From Tenericutes bacterium ADurb.BinA124 (GTDB lineage: Bacteria > Bacillota_I > Bacilli_A > ML615J-28 > CAG-698): a stretch of DNA of 64,000 bases. A model generated the notes under the pieces. That model did no database searches. It had not been told where the DNA came from and saw only the letters and a program-made list of their open reading frames with translations. The stretch lies in the NCBI GenBank assembly GCA_002068415.1, contig MVZM01000008.1, positions 1 to 64,000 of the forward strand. The letters run 5' to 3'. This document shows positions 8,306 to 16,919 of the stretch, one piece after another. A program made the translations under genes and the position numbers. Numbering within the stretch: the first letter of the stretch is position 1; each line of letters begins with the position of its first letter.

Positions 8306-8334
8306 TTGTATTTTTTTGAATTATGTTGTATACT
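8306..8334 (+). promoter_or_regulatory. Promoter of the 8356-nfeD-qmcA operon
   Basis: TTGTAT (8306-8311), 17-nt spacer, TATACT (8329-8334), 21 nt before ATG 8356. Confidence 0.5.
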
Positions 8335-8355
8335 AAAGGCGAAAGGAGGAGTTGT

Positions 8356-8733
8356 ATGGATATTCTATGGTTTTCTAAAAATTCACAGGGCTTTGTTTCG
8401 ATTTACGAAACCAACATTACCTTAAACACGGTGGCATCTTCCTATTTTAATACGGCTTTTTCCACCTTAATTGGTTATGATAAGGCCAAAAATACTTTGC
8501 TAATTAAAGCCCTTAATAAGGAAGAAGCGACTATGGGGAAATACACAGACAATGATTTGCATGCCATTTCCATCAAACCGACCTATGGGCGGATTAATGG
8601 CAAGAACATCATTAACAACATTCAAAAGTTTTTCCCGATGGACTTCACAAAGAAAAATCTGTATAAATTCCCTTGCGAGTGGGATAATTCGCAGAAGTAT
8701 TTACGCGTTTATTTTGATAAGGAGGTTCATTAA
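8356..8733 (+). CDS. Conserved-looking small cytoplasmic protein, function unknown
   Basis: The 125-aa product has no signal peptide or membrane segment and one cysteine. The start ATG 8356 has AAAGGAGGA at ideal distance; a frame opening at 8323 is rejected because it overlaps the -10 region. The stop overlaps the start of nfeD (TAATG), so it is translationally coupled to the NfeD/SPFH pair and may work with it. No family recognised. Confidence 0.65.
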   Translation: MDILWFSKNSQGFVSIYETNITLNTVASSYFNTAFSTLIGYDKAKNTLLIKALNKEEATMGKYTDNDLHAISIKPTYGRINGKNIINNIQKFFPMDFTKKNLYKFPCEWDNSQKYLRVYFDKEVH

Positions 8734-9218
8734 TGTTATTTTTAAGAGCCTTTGAACCCGTTGATTGGGTCATGATGGTCGCTTGGATTATCGTTTTTAT
8801 CGTGACTTTGATTATCGAATTAGAAACAACCAACCTAACCACGATTTGGTTTTGTTTGAGTTCGGTTGTTACCATTATTTGTGGAGTTTTGTTTGCCGGT
8901 CCTTATCTGCAGATTGTTATTTTCGTGGTTCTTTCCCTTGTTTTAATCTTAGCAACACGCCCATTAACGAGAAAAATGATGCGGAAGGATATTATTAAAA
9001 CCAACACCGATCGCCTCATCGGCATGATTGCAGTGGTCACAAAAGAAATTCATCCTAATGAAATAGGGGAAGTGAAAGTGGAAAATAATTTATGGCGCGC
9101 GATTAACAACGACGATTTAAGCTTCGCTGTTGGGGAGAAAGTTTTAATTGATGCGATTGTGGGAATAAAATTAGTTGTTTCCAAAGTCGACGGAAACCAA
9201 AATTTAGAAATATTATAA
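8733..9218 (+). CDS. NfeD-like membrane protein
   Basis: The 161-aa product has hydrophobic segments at about 10-30 and 33-68, then a soluble C-terminal domain (about 90-160) of OB-fold character with the LIGMIAVVTKEI...GEVKVENNLWRA pattern of NfeD proteins. NfeD proteins partner SPFH/stomatin proteins in membrane microdomains, and the next gene encodes one. TAATG coupling to the previous gene and a 14-nt gap to the next mark an operon. Confidence 0.85.
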   Translation: MLFLRAFEPVDWVMMVAWIIVFIVTLIIELETTNLTTIWFCLSSVVTIICGVLFAGPYLQIVIFVVLSLVLILATRPLTRKMMRKDIIKTNTDRLIGMIAVVTKEIHPNEIGEVKVENNLWRAINNDDLSFAVGEKVLIDAIVGIKLVVSKVDGNQNLEIL

Positions 9219-9232
9219 AAAGGAGAAGAAAA

Positions 9233-10186
9233 ATGTTTCATTCACTATTTTTAGTTAATTTGGGCGGCATAATTGCTTTGCTCATTGTTTTGTTCATTGC
9301 TTTAATTGTTGTGGCCACCAGTTTTAAAATCGTTCCGCAAGCCAATGCTTATATTATTGAACGATTGGGTTCCTATCATACGACTTGGGGAACCGGTTTA
9401 CACTTTTTGATTCCTTTCATTTATCGGGTTGCGAAAAAGATCTCTTTAAAAGAACAAGTTATTGACTTTGATCCCCAACCTGTGATTACCAAAGATAATG
9501 TTACAATGCAAATTGATACCGTTATTTTCTTTACCATTACTGACGGAAAAGCCTACGCTTACGGGGTCGAAAACCCCTTAATGGCGATTGAAAAATTAAC
9601 CGCCACCACCCTTCGTAACATCATTGGCGAATTGGACCTCGACGGAACTTTAACCAGCCGTGATATTATCAATGTGCGCATGCGCGACATTTTAGATGTT
9701 GCCACCGACCCCTGGGGCATTAAAGTTAACCGCGTGGAATTAAAAAACATTCTCCCGCCAAAAGATATTCGCGATGCCATGGAAAAACAAATGCGAGCTG
9801 AACGCGAACGCCGGGAAGCAATTTTACGAGCGGAAGGGGAAAAACGAGCCGCCATTCTTCAAGCGGAAGGATTCAAAGAATCAACCATCTTACAAGCCGA
9901 AGCAAAACGACAAGCTTTAATTAATGAAGCGGAAGGACGCAAAGAAGCGCAAGTCCTAGAAGCCATTGGTGAAGCCCAAGCCATTTTGGAAGTGCAAACA
10001 GCCAAAGCCAAAAGTATTGAATTAATTCGCAAAGCCGGAGCCGATCAAGCCGTCCTTACCATTAAAGCTTATGAAGCTTTAGCGGAAATGGCCAACGGCC
10101 AAGCTACTAAGATTATTGTTCCTTCCAATTTACAAGGATTAGCCGGAACACTAGCCTCCTTGGTAGAGGTTGCGAAAGACAAATAA
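9233..10186 (+). CDS. SPFH/stomatin-family protein (QmcA/paraslipin type)
   Basis: The 317-aa product has one N-terminal membrane anchor (about 8-30), an SPFH/band-7 domain (about 31-190: IVPQANAYIIERLG, GLHFLIPFI, NRVELKNILPP), then an Ala/Glu-rich coiled coil (about 190-270) and a short C-terminal tail. The family forms large oligomeric cages that organise membrane quality control, typically with an NfeD partner as here. RBS AAAGGAGAAGAAAA precedes ATG 9233. Terminator at 10191. Confidence 0.9.
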   Translation: MFHSLFLVNLGGIIALLIVLFIALIVVATSFKIVPQANAYIIERLGSYHTTWGTGLHFLIPFIYRVAKKISLKEQVIDFDPQPVITKDNVTMQIDTVIFFTITDGKAYAYGVENPLMAIEKLTATTLRNIIGELDLDGTLTSRDIINVRMRDILDVATDPWGIKVNRVELKNILPPKDIRDAMEKQMRAERERREAILRAEGEKRAAILQAEGFKESTILQAEAKRQALINEAEGRKEAQVLEAIGEAQAILEVQTAKAKSIELIRKAGADQAVLTIKAYEALAEMANGQATKIIVPSNLQGLAGTLASLVEVAKDK

Positions 10187-10190
10187 AGTT

Positions 10191-10219
10191 GTTCAAGTGG
10201 GAAACCGCTTGAACTTTTT
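10191..10219 (+). terminator. Terminator after the SPFH gene
   Basis: GTTCAAGTGG (10191-10200) pairs with CCGCTTGAAC (10205-10214), then TTTTTC. Confidence 0.85.
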
Positions 10220-10270
10220 CTTTACAATCCTCTTCGTCCATATTACAATATGAATATCAAGGAGGATTCC

Positions 10271-11179
10271 ATGACAGAGTTAGAATTGCGTTTTATTGAA
10301 TGGTTACGAAGTATTGCCACCCCCACAACAGATGCTATCTTTGAGTTTATTACCTCGTTAGCTGAACAAAGCATCCTGATTGCTATCTTAGTAATTATTT
10401 ATTTCTTTTATTCCAAGAAAACTGGGCAAAACATCGCCTTTACCATTTTCTTTTCGATGTTGTTAAACAATTCCTTAAAAGGTTTAGTCGGTCGAGTGCG
10501 CCCCTTTAAGCATCCACAGGCCACTTTTGAACCGGCACGAGTGGAAACCGCCACCGGGGCTTCCTTCCCCAGTGGACATACCCAAAATGCTACCGTTGCT
10601 TATACTTTGTTTTCTCGTTTGTTTAAATCAAAGGGAGTAAAGTGGGTTGCCGCTATTTTAATTGCCTTAGTCGGCATTTCCCGCTTAGTACTCGGTGTTC
10701 ATTATCCAAGCGATGTTTTGGCGGCAATTGTTTTCGGTCTTGGTTCGGTTTGGCTTGGTTCATACCTTCACAAACGGTATGAAGATGATTTTCAGAAGCA
10801 AATCGTGTTATACGCTTTGATGGCTGTTTTCTTCCTCCCTTTTGTTTTTATCTTTTGGCGAAAAGATTACAACGACATTGTTTTATTTAAAGATTTTTAT
10901 TCAGCCTATGCTTTTTATTTAGGTTATGTTGTGGCCATCTATTTTGAAAAGAAAGTTGTTGATTTTGATTGCACACAAACAATAAAAGTGCGCTTAATCC
11001 GCACAATTTTAGCCGTTGTTGTTGTGATTGCCATCCAATTTGGCTTAAAGCTCGCCTTCCCAGAACATTCCATTTTCTTTGATATGTTACGTTACTTTTT
11101 ACTGGCCCTTGTCACTTTGGGAATTTATCCGATTCTTACCAAAAAATGGCTGTTCTATAAAACTGAAAAAAAGGGTTAA
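10271..11179 (+). CDS. PAP2-family membrane phosphatase
   Basis: The 302-aa polytopic membrane protein has the three PAP2 catalytic motifs in order: KGLVGRVRPF (Lys, Arg-Pro), PSGH (nucleophile-activating His) and SRLVLGVHYPSD (catalytic His, Asp). Family members dephosphorylate lipid phosphates such as undecaprenyl pyrophosphate or phosphatidate; the substrate cannot be told apart here. An additional C-terminal set of about four membrane helices (residues about 180-295) goes beyond the basic domain. I start at ATG 10271 with AAGGAGGATTCC, not the ATG at 10250, which lies before the RBS. Confidence 0.88.
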   Translation: MTELELRFIEWLRSIATPTTDAIFEFITSLAEQSILIAILVIIYFFYSKKTGQNIAFTIFFSMLLNNSLKGLVGRVRPFKHPQATFEPARVETATGASFPSGHTQNATVAYTLFSRLFKSKGVKWVAAILIALVGISRLVLGVHYPSDVLAAIVFGLGSVWLGSYLHKRYEDDFQKQIVLYALMAVFFLPFVFIFWRKDYNDIVLFKDFYSAYAFYLGYVVAIYFEKKVVDFDCTQTIKVRLIRTILAVVVVIAIQFGLKLAFPEHSIFFDMLRYFLLALVTLGIYPILTKKWLFYKTEKKG

Positions 11180-11190
11180 AACCCTTTTTA
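11168..11190. terminator. Bidirectional terminator between PAP2 gene and mnmE
   Basis: AAAAAGGGT TTAA-type loop ACCCTTTTT: a compact A-stem-T hairpin shared by the convergent genes; it overlaps both stop codons. Confidence 0.8.
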
Positions 11191-12537
11191 TTTACCTAAG
11201 CAAAACTTGGAAAACAGTTCGTGCACCAAAGCTTCATCAATCGTCTCACCGATGATTTCTCCCAAAGCTTGCCAAGCGGCCCTTAAATCTAAATTGATGA
11301 TATCAACCGGTTGGTGATTGTTTAGGCTCGTTTTGGCATCCCCTAAACTTTGGTATGCTTGTTTTAGTTTCGCTATGTGCCGAGCATTGCCAATAAAGGT
11401 GTTGTCGAGGTTTGCTAAATCCGTAATGTGGCAAGTACTGCGGATTTGTTCTTCCAAACGAATAATATCTTCTTCATTAAAGGAAGAAATTAATAAATGA
11501 TTCGGTAAGCGACTTGTATCAAGTCGTTTTTTTAAATCTTGTTTATTAACAACAATAATTCTTTCTTTATTCTTAGTTAGCTTTAAAAGCGCTTCATCGT
11601 TGTTATCAAGCTCTTGGTTGTAATCAAAAACAAGAATAATCAAGGAAACTTGGTCAATGATTTTTTTGGTTTTTTCGACACCGATTTTTTCAATAATGTC
11701 GGTGGTATCTCTAATCCCCGCCGTATCAAAGATATTGAGCACTAAGCCCCCTAAATTAACGGTCGCTTCAATGGAGTCACGAGTCGTCCCGGCAATATCG
11801 GTCACAATCGCTCGGTCTTCCCGTAATAAAGCATTTAATAAACTGGATTTCCCGACATTGGGTTTACCGATGATAGCCGTTTTGATACCGTGCTTCAAAA
11901 TAGCGGAAACTTGGCTTTTTTCAATGATGTCCGCCAATTGCGATTGTAAATGCATGATGGTCGGTTTTAATATTTCCGCTGTTATTTGTTCCTCATCTTC
12001 ATATTCCGGATAATCAATGTTAACTTCAATCTTCGCAATCATATTAATTAATTGATTGCGAAAACGCATTATCATGTCTTTTACATCCCCGCGCAAACCG
12101 ATATTGGCCATTTTTAAACTGCTTTGCGTTTGTGCATCAATGATATCCGCCACCGCTTCCGCCTGAGTTAAATCAATCCGTCCATTTAAAAAGGCCCGTT
12201 TAGTAAATTCGCCCGGTTCCGCCATACGGCAGCCCTTTTCCAAAAGCAATTCTAAAATTTGGGTAGTCACAAAAACGCCGCCATGACAGCTAATCTCCAC
12301 CACATCTTCCGCCGTAAAAGTTTTCGGTGCCCGAAAAACCGTTACAAGCACTTCGTCAAGGATTTTATTATCTCCCACAATATGACCGTAATGAACCGTC
12401 CTCGTGGGAACTTTTTCTAAATTGGGGCCTTTAAAAACTGTGTTAGTAATCGGTATGGCTTGAGCGCCACTTAAACGAATGACCGCCAAAGCACTTTTCC
12501 CAACCGCCGTTGCGATTGCCACAATGGTATCTTCCAT
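11188..12537 (-). CDS. mnmE: tRNA modification GTPase MnmE
   Basis: With MnmG it makes the (carboxymethyl)aminomethyl group on U34 of tRNAs reading NNA/NNG codons. The 449-aa product has the N-terminal tetrahydrofolate-binding domain (about 1-118, VEISCHGG), helical domain, and inserted Ras-like G domain: GKPNVGKSS (G1), DIAGTTRD (G2), DTAGI (G3), NKQD (G4). It ends in FCLGK with the essential C-terminal cysteine. MnmG is in the same window at 59.9 kb rather than adjacent. Start ATG 12537 has GGGAGAAGCAT before it. Confidence 0.97.
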   Translation of the reverse strand: MEDTIVAIATAVGKSALAVIRLSGAQAIPITNTVFKGPNLEKVPTRTVHYGHIVGDNKILDEVLVTVFRAPKTFTAEDVVEISCHGGVFVTTQILELLLEKGCRMAEPGEFTKRAFLNGRIDLTQAEAVADIIDAQTQSSLKMANIGLRGDVKDMIMRFRNQLINMIAKIEVNIDYPEYEDEEQITAEILKPTIMHLQSQLADIIEKSQVSAILKHGIKTAIIGKPNVGKSSLLNALLREDRAIVTDIAGTTRDSIEATVNLGGLVLNIFDTAGIRDTTDIIEKIGVEKTKKIIDQVSLIILVFDYNQELDNNDEALLKLTKNKERIIVVNKQDLKKRLDTSRLPNHLLISSFNEEDIIRLEEQIRSTCHITDLANLDNTFIGNARHIAKLKQAYQSLGDAKTSLNNHQPVDIINLDLRAAWQALGEIIGETIDEALVHELFSKFCLGK

Positions 12538-12547
12538 ATGCTTCTCC

Positions 12548-13345
12548 CTAAGCTAAATAATAAAAATAATAATGTTTTTCATTGTTAATGATGACGATTT
12601 CCCGAATAAAAATAATATATAATTTAGGACTGACGATTAAATCAATGCCGGTGGTCGCCAAGTAATCATAATTAATATTGATTCCGGCCGCTTGATAAGC
12701 CCGACTGATTAAATCTGTACAGTAAAAACTGTGCTCACGATTAAACAAAAAAGAATAATTATAGGGTTTCCCGACTTGTTCACTCGCAAATTGAATCATT
12801 TGTTCGCGTTCCTCCGCCGTTGTGTTTTTAGCTCTTAAACCGACGATGAGCGGGGAAACGCCTTCATCGCCCAACTCTTCCTCAAAAATAATCCAATCAT
12901 TATGTGTTTTCTTAACAATATTATGGCTGGCATCGGCGCTGTTACCGATGACTTCATACATATATTTTCCTTCATCATCCGCATTAATGGTGGCGTGCCC
13001 CAAAAATAAACTTCGCGACAACAAGCCCGTAGCCCAGCCAATCGCCGGTTTATGACGCATAGGGTTGCGATTCGTAACAATGACATCGGCTTTGGCCCCA
13101 ATAAGTCGTAAATCCATATTAAAAACAGGGCGACTGATATCTTCATAATCATTAATAGGGGCCACAAGAAAGTAATGATTGCGGGGGTTGGGATCATTGG
13201 TCACGATTAATTCGCCGCGCTCTTTAAAAGCCTTCAGTTTTTGATTGGCAAACACTCTCTCCGTTAGACCATTAATCATAAAAACAATCAAGATTAATAA
13301 AATAACGACCATGATGCGTTTGACCAATTTTAAAAACAAAATCAT
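12548..13345 (-). CDS. Membrane-anchored YiiX-like permuted papain-fold amidase/peptidase
   Basis: The 265-aa product has an N-terminal hydrophobic segment (about 9-26). The outer domain shows GHATI at about residue 107 (His of the permuted NlpC/P60 fold), AEEREQMIQFASEQVGKPYNYSF and then FYCTDLISRAYQAAG, where the Cys of the YCTDLI motif is the likely nucleophile. This order, His before Cys, is the YiiX/YebB arrangement. The substrate (lipid, peptide or peptidoglycan amide) is unknown. It ends 10 nt before the mnmE start and probably shares its transcript. GAGG before the start is a modest RBS. Confidence 0.7.
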   Translation of the reverse strand: MILFLKLVKRIMVVILLILIVFMINGLTERVFANQKLKAFKERGELIVTNDPNPRNHYFLVAPINDYEDISRPVFNMDLRLIGAKADVIVTNRNPMRHKPAIGWATGLLSRSLFLGHATINADDEGKYMYEVIGNSADASHNIVKKTHNDWIIFEEELGDEGVSPLIVGLRAKNTTAEEREQMIQFASEQVGKPYNYSFLFNREHSFYCTDLISRAYQAAGININYDYLATTGIDLIVSPKLYIIFIREIVIINNEKHYYFYYLA

Positions 13346-13412
13346 CTTCGTCCTCTTTTCATTCTTTCATTCATTATACTTAAAATCACGGTTTATTTCA
13401 ATATTATTGTTG

Positions 13413-13441
13413 TTGTTAATTGACCCCTCCTATGGTATAAT
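13413..13441 (+). promoter_or_regulatory. Promoter of the Fic gene
   Basis: TTGTTA (13413-13418), 17-nt spacer, TATAAT (13436-13441). A TTGACC at 13420-13425 is closer to consensus but only 10 nt from the -10. Confidence 0.55.
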
Positions 13442-13470
13442 AGGGTAAATTATTATCTGGAGGTATAAAG

Positions 13471-14154
13471 ATGAATGACTGGCCACTAGTTAAGATGCAG
13501 GAATTAGCATCGTTAAAATTTAATTCCCAACAACTTGAACCTGGCTTTAAAGAACAATTCATTTTCAACTCTTTAGCTTATGAAAATGATTGGGTAACGA
13601 TTGATCATGTCCGCGATGTTCTCGCTGACCAAAAAACATCGCTTGATGCGAAAAAAGTTTTCGTCATCAATAACTTTGCTAAGGCTTTGACCTTTACCAT
13701 GAACCTGTTTAACTTAGGACAAAAGTTAGATGAAAACAAACTGAAAGATATCCATGAAATCTTAATGGATAATCTCGGTGTGGGAGGCTTATACCGCAAT
13801 GTCGACATTTCCGTTCAAGGCTCCAACCACACTCCCCCCAGCCATGTGAAAGTCTATGATCGTATGAAAAAATACTTTGATGCTTTAAACAACGACCATG
13901 GCGATATTTTTGAAAAAATTGCTTTTAGCCATTTACAGCTTGTGAAAATCCATCCCTTCCTGGATGGGAACGGCCGCTGTGCCCGCTTGGTTTTGGCTTT
14001 TGAGCTTTTAAAACACGGATTGGCACCCGTCATCATTCCTTTTTCTGATCGTGACAAATATTTCCATATGTTGGAAGAGTTTAAAGTTAACAAAAACATC
14101 CTGCCTTTTGTTAATTATCTTAAACATTTGGAACAAACATATTTAGCCTCTTAA
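13471..14154 (+). CDS. Fic-domain protein (class II, self-inhibited type)
   Basis: Fic enzymes transfer AMP (or another phosphate-containing group) to a protein hydroxyl. The 227-aa product has the full catalytic motif HPFLDGNGR (residues 161-169) and, N-terminally, SLAYEN (34-39), which fits the (S/T)xxxE(G/N) inhibitory helix whose Glu blocks ATP binding. An in-chain inhibitor before the Fic core defines class II. So it is probably a regulated housekeeping AMPylator rather than a FicT/FicA toxin pair; no separate antitoxin is next to it. RBS GGAGG before ATG 13471; own promoter and terminator. Target unknown. Confidence 0.9.
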   Translation: MNDWPLVKMQELASLKFNSQQLEPGFKEQFIFNSLAYENDWVTIDHVRDVLADQKTSLDAKKVFVINNFAKALTFTMNLFNLGQKLDENKLKDIHEILMDNLGVGGLYRNVDISVQGSNHTPPSHVKVYDRMKKYFDALNNDHGDIFEKIAFSHLQLVKIHPFLDGNGRCARLVLAFELLKHGLAPVIIPFSDRDKYFHMLEEFKVNKNILPFVNYLKHLEQTYLAS

Positions 14155-14173
14155 AGCCCTCAGGGCTTTTTTT
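14154..14173 (+). terminator. Terminator after the Fic gene
   Basis: AAGCCCT/AGGGCTT stem (14154-14168) followed by T-run. Confidence 0.8.
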
Positions 14174-14228
14174 ATTATTTTACTTTCGTTTTAACTTGTG
14201 TTAAAATGGGGAACACGGAGGTTTTAGT

Positions 14229-15086
14229 ATGTTTGGTAAACGTAGCGATGGCGTTCGTCTTAAAGGGCTTGATCCGATTTTTAAAATCATTCCCCATATC
14301 ATGAAAGCGCGCCATGATTCACAAAATTCTTATTTATATCCGGTTCTTTGCGATCCTCTTGATGATTTTATTGCTCGCGAAAAACAAAACGGAGTTTATT
14401 ACAATTATATGCACATCATGATTGCGGCTGTTGTAAGGTTAATTGCTTTACGTCCCCAGTTAAATCGCTTTGTTATGAATGGTCGCCATTATAAACGAAA
14501 AGCCATTTATGTTTCCTTTGCCGTGAAAAAGAGTTTAAAAGATGAAGGCCAAGAAACGACTATTAAGTTAGTTTTTTCCGGCTTAGAAACTCTTCATGAA
14601 ATCAAAGAGCGGATTGAAACAGCGATTTTAGAAAACACTAATATCAACACCAAGAACAATACTGATAAACTCGCTAAACTCTTTACTTCGCTTCCTAATT
14701 GTTTAATTAAGTTGGCCGTGGGCTTTGTGAAGTGGCTTGATAAGCATGGCATGCTCCCGAAGAAGGTAATTGAAGCCTCACCCTTTCATACAAGCTTTTT
14801 TATCACCAATCTAAAATCCATTAAAATTGATTTCATTTACCATCATTTATATGACTTTGGTACAACCGGTATTTTTGTCAGTATGGGGAAAGAAAAAATG
14901 GAGGCTGTTGTTCAAGGAGACAACGAGATTGTTGCGAAAAAAGTCATGAATGTCGGTGTTGTTACCGATGAACGTTTTTGTGATGGTTTATACTACGCCA
15001 ACTCGTTACGATTGCTCAAAAGAATCTTAGAAAACCCTTCTATCCTTGCTGCCGGACTGGATAAAATCAACCAAGATATTAACTAA
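14229..15086 (+). CDS. Stand-alone E2-type (2-oxoacid dehydrogenase) acyltransferase-fold protein
   Basis: The 285-aa product resembles only the catalytic domain of E2 lipoamide acyltransferases/CAT. It has an N-terminal R-x-D-G-x-x-L-like start, a MHIMIAAVVRLIALRPQLNRFV helix and strand, FGTTGIFVSMG near the expected substrate tunnel, and at 247-253 the terminal motif DERFCDG. In true E2 enzymes that motif is DHRxxDG with a catalytic His, replaced here by Glu248. There is no lipoyl or E1/E3-binding domain. So chemistry is uncertain; it may bind acyl-CoA or act structurally. The ACGGAGGTTTT ribosome site is good. Monocistronic. Confidence 0.7.
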   Translation: MFGKRSDGVRLKGLDPIFKIIPHIMKARHDSQNSYLYPVLCDPLDDFIAREKQNGVYYNYMHIMIAAVVRLIALRPQLNRFVMNGRHYKRKAIYVSFAVKKSLKDEGQETTIKLVFSGLETLHEIKERIETAILENTNINTKNNTDKLAKLFTSLPNCLIKLAVGFVKWLDKHGMLPKKVIEASPFHTSFFITNLKSIKIDFIYHHLYDFGTTGIFVSMGKEKMEAVVQGDNEIVAKKVMNVGVVTDERFCDGLYYANSLRLLKRILENPSILAAGLDKINQDIN

Positions 15087-15254
15087 AAAAGCAAATCAAA
15101 TCTTTTGTTGATAATCAACAGAATTCTTGACAGTTTTTTTAATGGCTTTCTTTGTTGTGTAAATGGCTAGGTTTAACCAAGAATTGGTTTAATCTTTATT
15201 AATTCTAATATTAAACACAACTAAAAAACATTAATAATTTTCTTAATACAAAAA
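15087..15254. other. Intergenic region, no gene seen
   Basis: AT-rich convergent spacer before the shared terminator. Several short A/T repeats around TTAATAATTTTCTTAA, nothing else supported. Confidence 0.4.
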
Positions 15255-15302
15255 AGGTCTATGTTTTTCACATAAGTGCGACTAAACATAGACCTCTTTT
15301 AT
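15253..15302. terminator. Strong bidirectional terminator before jag
   Basis: AGGTCTATGTTT (15255-15266) pairs with AAACATAGACCT (15284-15295), flanked by A-run and T-run, so it can stop the E2-like gene and the minus-strand jag operon. Confidence 0.85.
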
Positions 15303-15331
15303 TAGAATAATTCTTGATAGATATCAGTATC

Positions 15332-16000
15332 TTATTCTTGGTTTTTCGTTTCACTTGTCTTTGGTTTTGCTTCTTTTGGGGTATTCCGTGGTTCAATAAT
15401 CAAAAAACGATTCGGTTCTTCTCCAACACTGTAAGTGCGAACATCCTTCCAAGATGATAGTTTATTATGGATAATTTTTCTTTCATAAGCGTTTAAATAA
15501 TCCAATTGGATTTTTTGTTTAGAGCGGGAAACTTGTTTTCCAAAATCAACAGCCATATTTTCTAGGTTTTTTTCGCGACGTTTGCGGTATCCGCCGACAT
15601 CAACCATCACTGTTTTAGCTTCGCCTTCACTATAATACTTATTAACCACTGCCGAAACAAGTATTTGCAAAGCAATGAGGTTGCGAGAATTCTTTCCAAT
15701 TAAATAGCCGTTGAAATCGCCGGCATCAATATTGAATTCCACATTATCGCCACGCACTCTTTTCTCAATAAAGCCTTGAATGTTGTTGTTGCTTAAAATC
15801 ATGTGAATATATTCTTTTCCTCGCGTAATGCCGTCCGCATCCAAAACGGCTTCAACTTCAATTTTGCTACCGATTCCTAAAAAGCCTTTTTTCTCATTAA
15901 TAATGGTAAAGGTCAATTCGGACTCCTTAACACCAAAATCGGCAACCGCTAATTGCTTAGCTTCTTCAACAGTTTTTACTTCATATGTTTTTCTATTCAT
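15332..16000 (-). CDS. jag: Jag/KhpB RNA-binding protein
   Basis: The 222-aa product has an N-terminal Jag_N domain (about 1-50, with GFLGIGSK), a KH-II domain (about 75-150, with LIGKNSRNLIALQ) and a C-terminal R3H domain (about 150-205, ending in NRFLIIEPRN). KhpB/EloR partners KhpA in binding RNA and controls cell elongation in Gram-positive bacteria. It follows yidC with a 10-nt gap, the classic rpmH-rnpA-yidC-jag order. A charged 15-residue tail follows R3H. RBS GAGGTG before ATG 16000. Confidence 0.95.
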   Translation of the reverse strand: MNRKTYEVKTVEEAKQLAVADFGVKESELTFTIINEKKGFLGIGSKIEVEAVLDADGITRGKEYIHMILSNNNIQGFIEKRVRGDNVEFNIDAGDFNGYLIGKNSRNLIALQILVSAVVNKYYSEGEAKTVMVDVGGYRKRREKNLENMAVDFGKQVSRSKQKIQLDYLNAYERKIIHNKLSSWKDVRTYSVGEEPNRFLIIEPRNTPKEAKPKTSETKNQE

Positions 16001-16010
16001 AATACACCTC

Positions 16011-16919
16011 TTACATTTTTGCTTTTAAACGGGCCATCCGTTTTTGGCTGCTTTTGTGGCCAAAATACCCTTGTAATGTGGAATAAAGGTTACCAACCAA
16101 CCAATAAAATCCGAGGGCGGCCGTACTGTTGTAAACAAAGACCATCATCATGGCAGTCATCCCGTACATCATGATTTTCATTGTGGTTTCAGTTTGTTTT
16201 TGAATATCGGTTTGGGCGGGTTGACGATAAGCCGGAATGTTGGACTGACTTTCCGCTTTGGCTTTTTTCTGCCGGCGGGTGGCGATTATTTGACTGACAA
16301 TTTGTGTTCCCCCAACCAAAATGGCTAAGATGATAATACCCCACATTTGATAAGTACTTTCACTGCGGGTAGCAAATAAGTTGATTCCAAAAAAATTGGT
16401 GTTTAAAAACGAAAAATCAAATGTATATTCCGCCCCAACCGTTTTCGGAACGCGCTGCAGTGTTTGATAGAAGGAAATAAAGATTGGTAATTGAATAAAT
16501 TGGATTAAACAGCCGCCAATACCGACACCATATTTCTTATACAGCTGCATTAACTCCATTTGTTTTCGTTGATTGCTTTCCGGGTCGGTTTTACCCGCAT
16601 ATTTTTGTTCGATTTTGGCTTGTTCCGGAGCCATCAATTGCATTTTCAAAGTCATATCATTCGTTTTCGCATAAATTGGCCAAGCTAGGGTTCTCACAAT
16701 AATGGTTGCCACTAAAATAACAATCCCATAATAACCAAAAGCAACGCTTTTTCCAATCAACCACATTAATGCGGCCATCGGCCAGACAAGAATATCGCCG
16801 ATGCCCTTAACGCCGTCAATCGGTTTGTATTCGGTGGGTTTCCCACCACAACTGCTTAAGATAAATAAGCCGATGATGACTAGAGCCACAAACAAATATT
16901 TTTTGTAGTTTGTTTTCAT
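16011..16919 (-). CDS. yidC: Membrane protein insertase YidC/OxaI
   Basis: Inserts and folds membrane proteins, alone or with SecYEG. The 302-aa product carries a lipoprotein signal (lipobox LSSC, Cys about residue 24) as in Gram-positive YidC1/SpoIIIJ, then five membrane segments of the 60KD_IMP domain. The conserved hydrophilic-groove Arg is expected in TIIVRTLAWP. The cytoplasmic hairpin after TM2 (AKIEQKYAGKTDPESNQRK) is present. It overlaps rnpA by 4 nt (ATGA), so translation is coupled. Confidence 0.96.
   Translation of the reverse strand: MKTNYKKYLFVALVIIGLFILSSCGGKPTEYKPIDGVKGIGDILVWPMAALMWLIGKSVAFGYYGIVILVATIIVRTLAWPIYAKTNDMTLKMQLMAPEQAKIEQKYAGKTDPESNQRKQMELMQLYKKYGVGIGGCLIQFIQLPIFISFYQTLQRVPKTVGAEYTFDFSFLNTNFFGINLFATRSESTYQMWGIIILAILVGGTQIVSQIIATRRQKKAKAESQSNIPAYRQPAQTDIQKQTETTMKIMMYGMTAMMMVFVYNSTAALGFYWLVGNLYSTLQGYFGHKSSQKRMARLKAKM

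Noticed and set aside
13420-13441. TTGACC as -35 of the Fic promoter
   Set aside because: Only 10 nt from TATAAT; TTGTTA with 17 nt is compatible.
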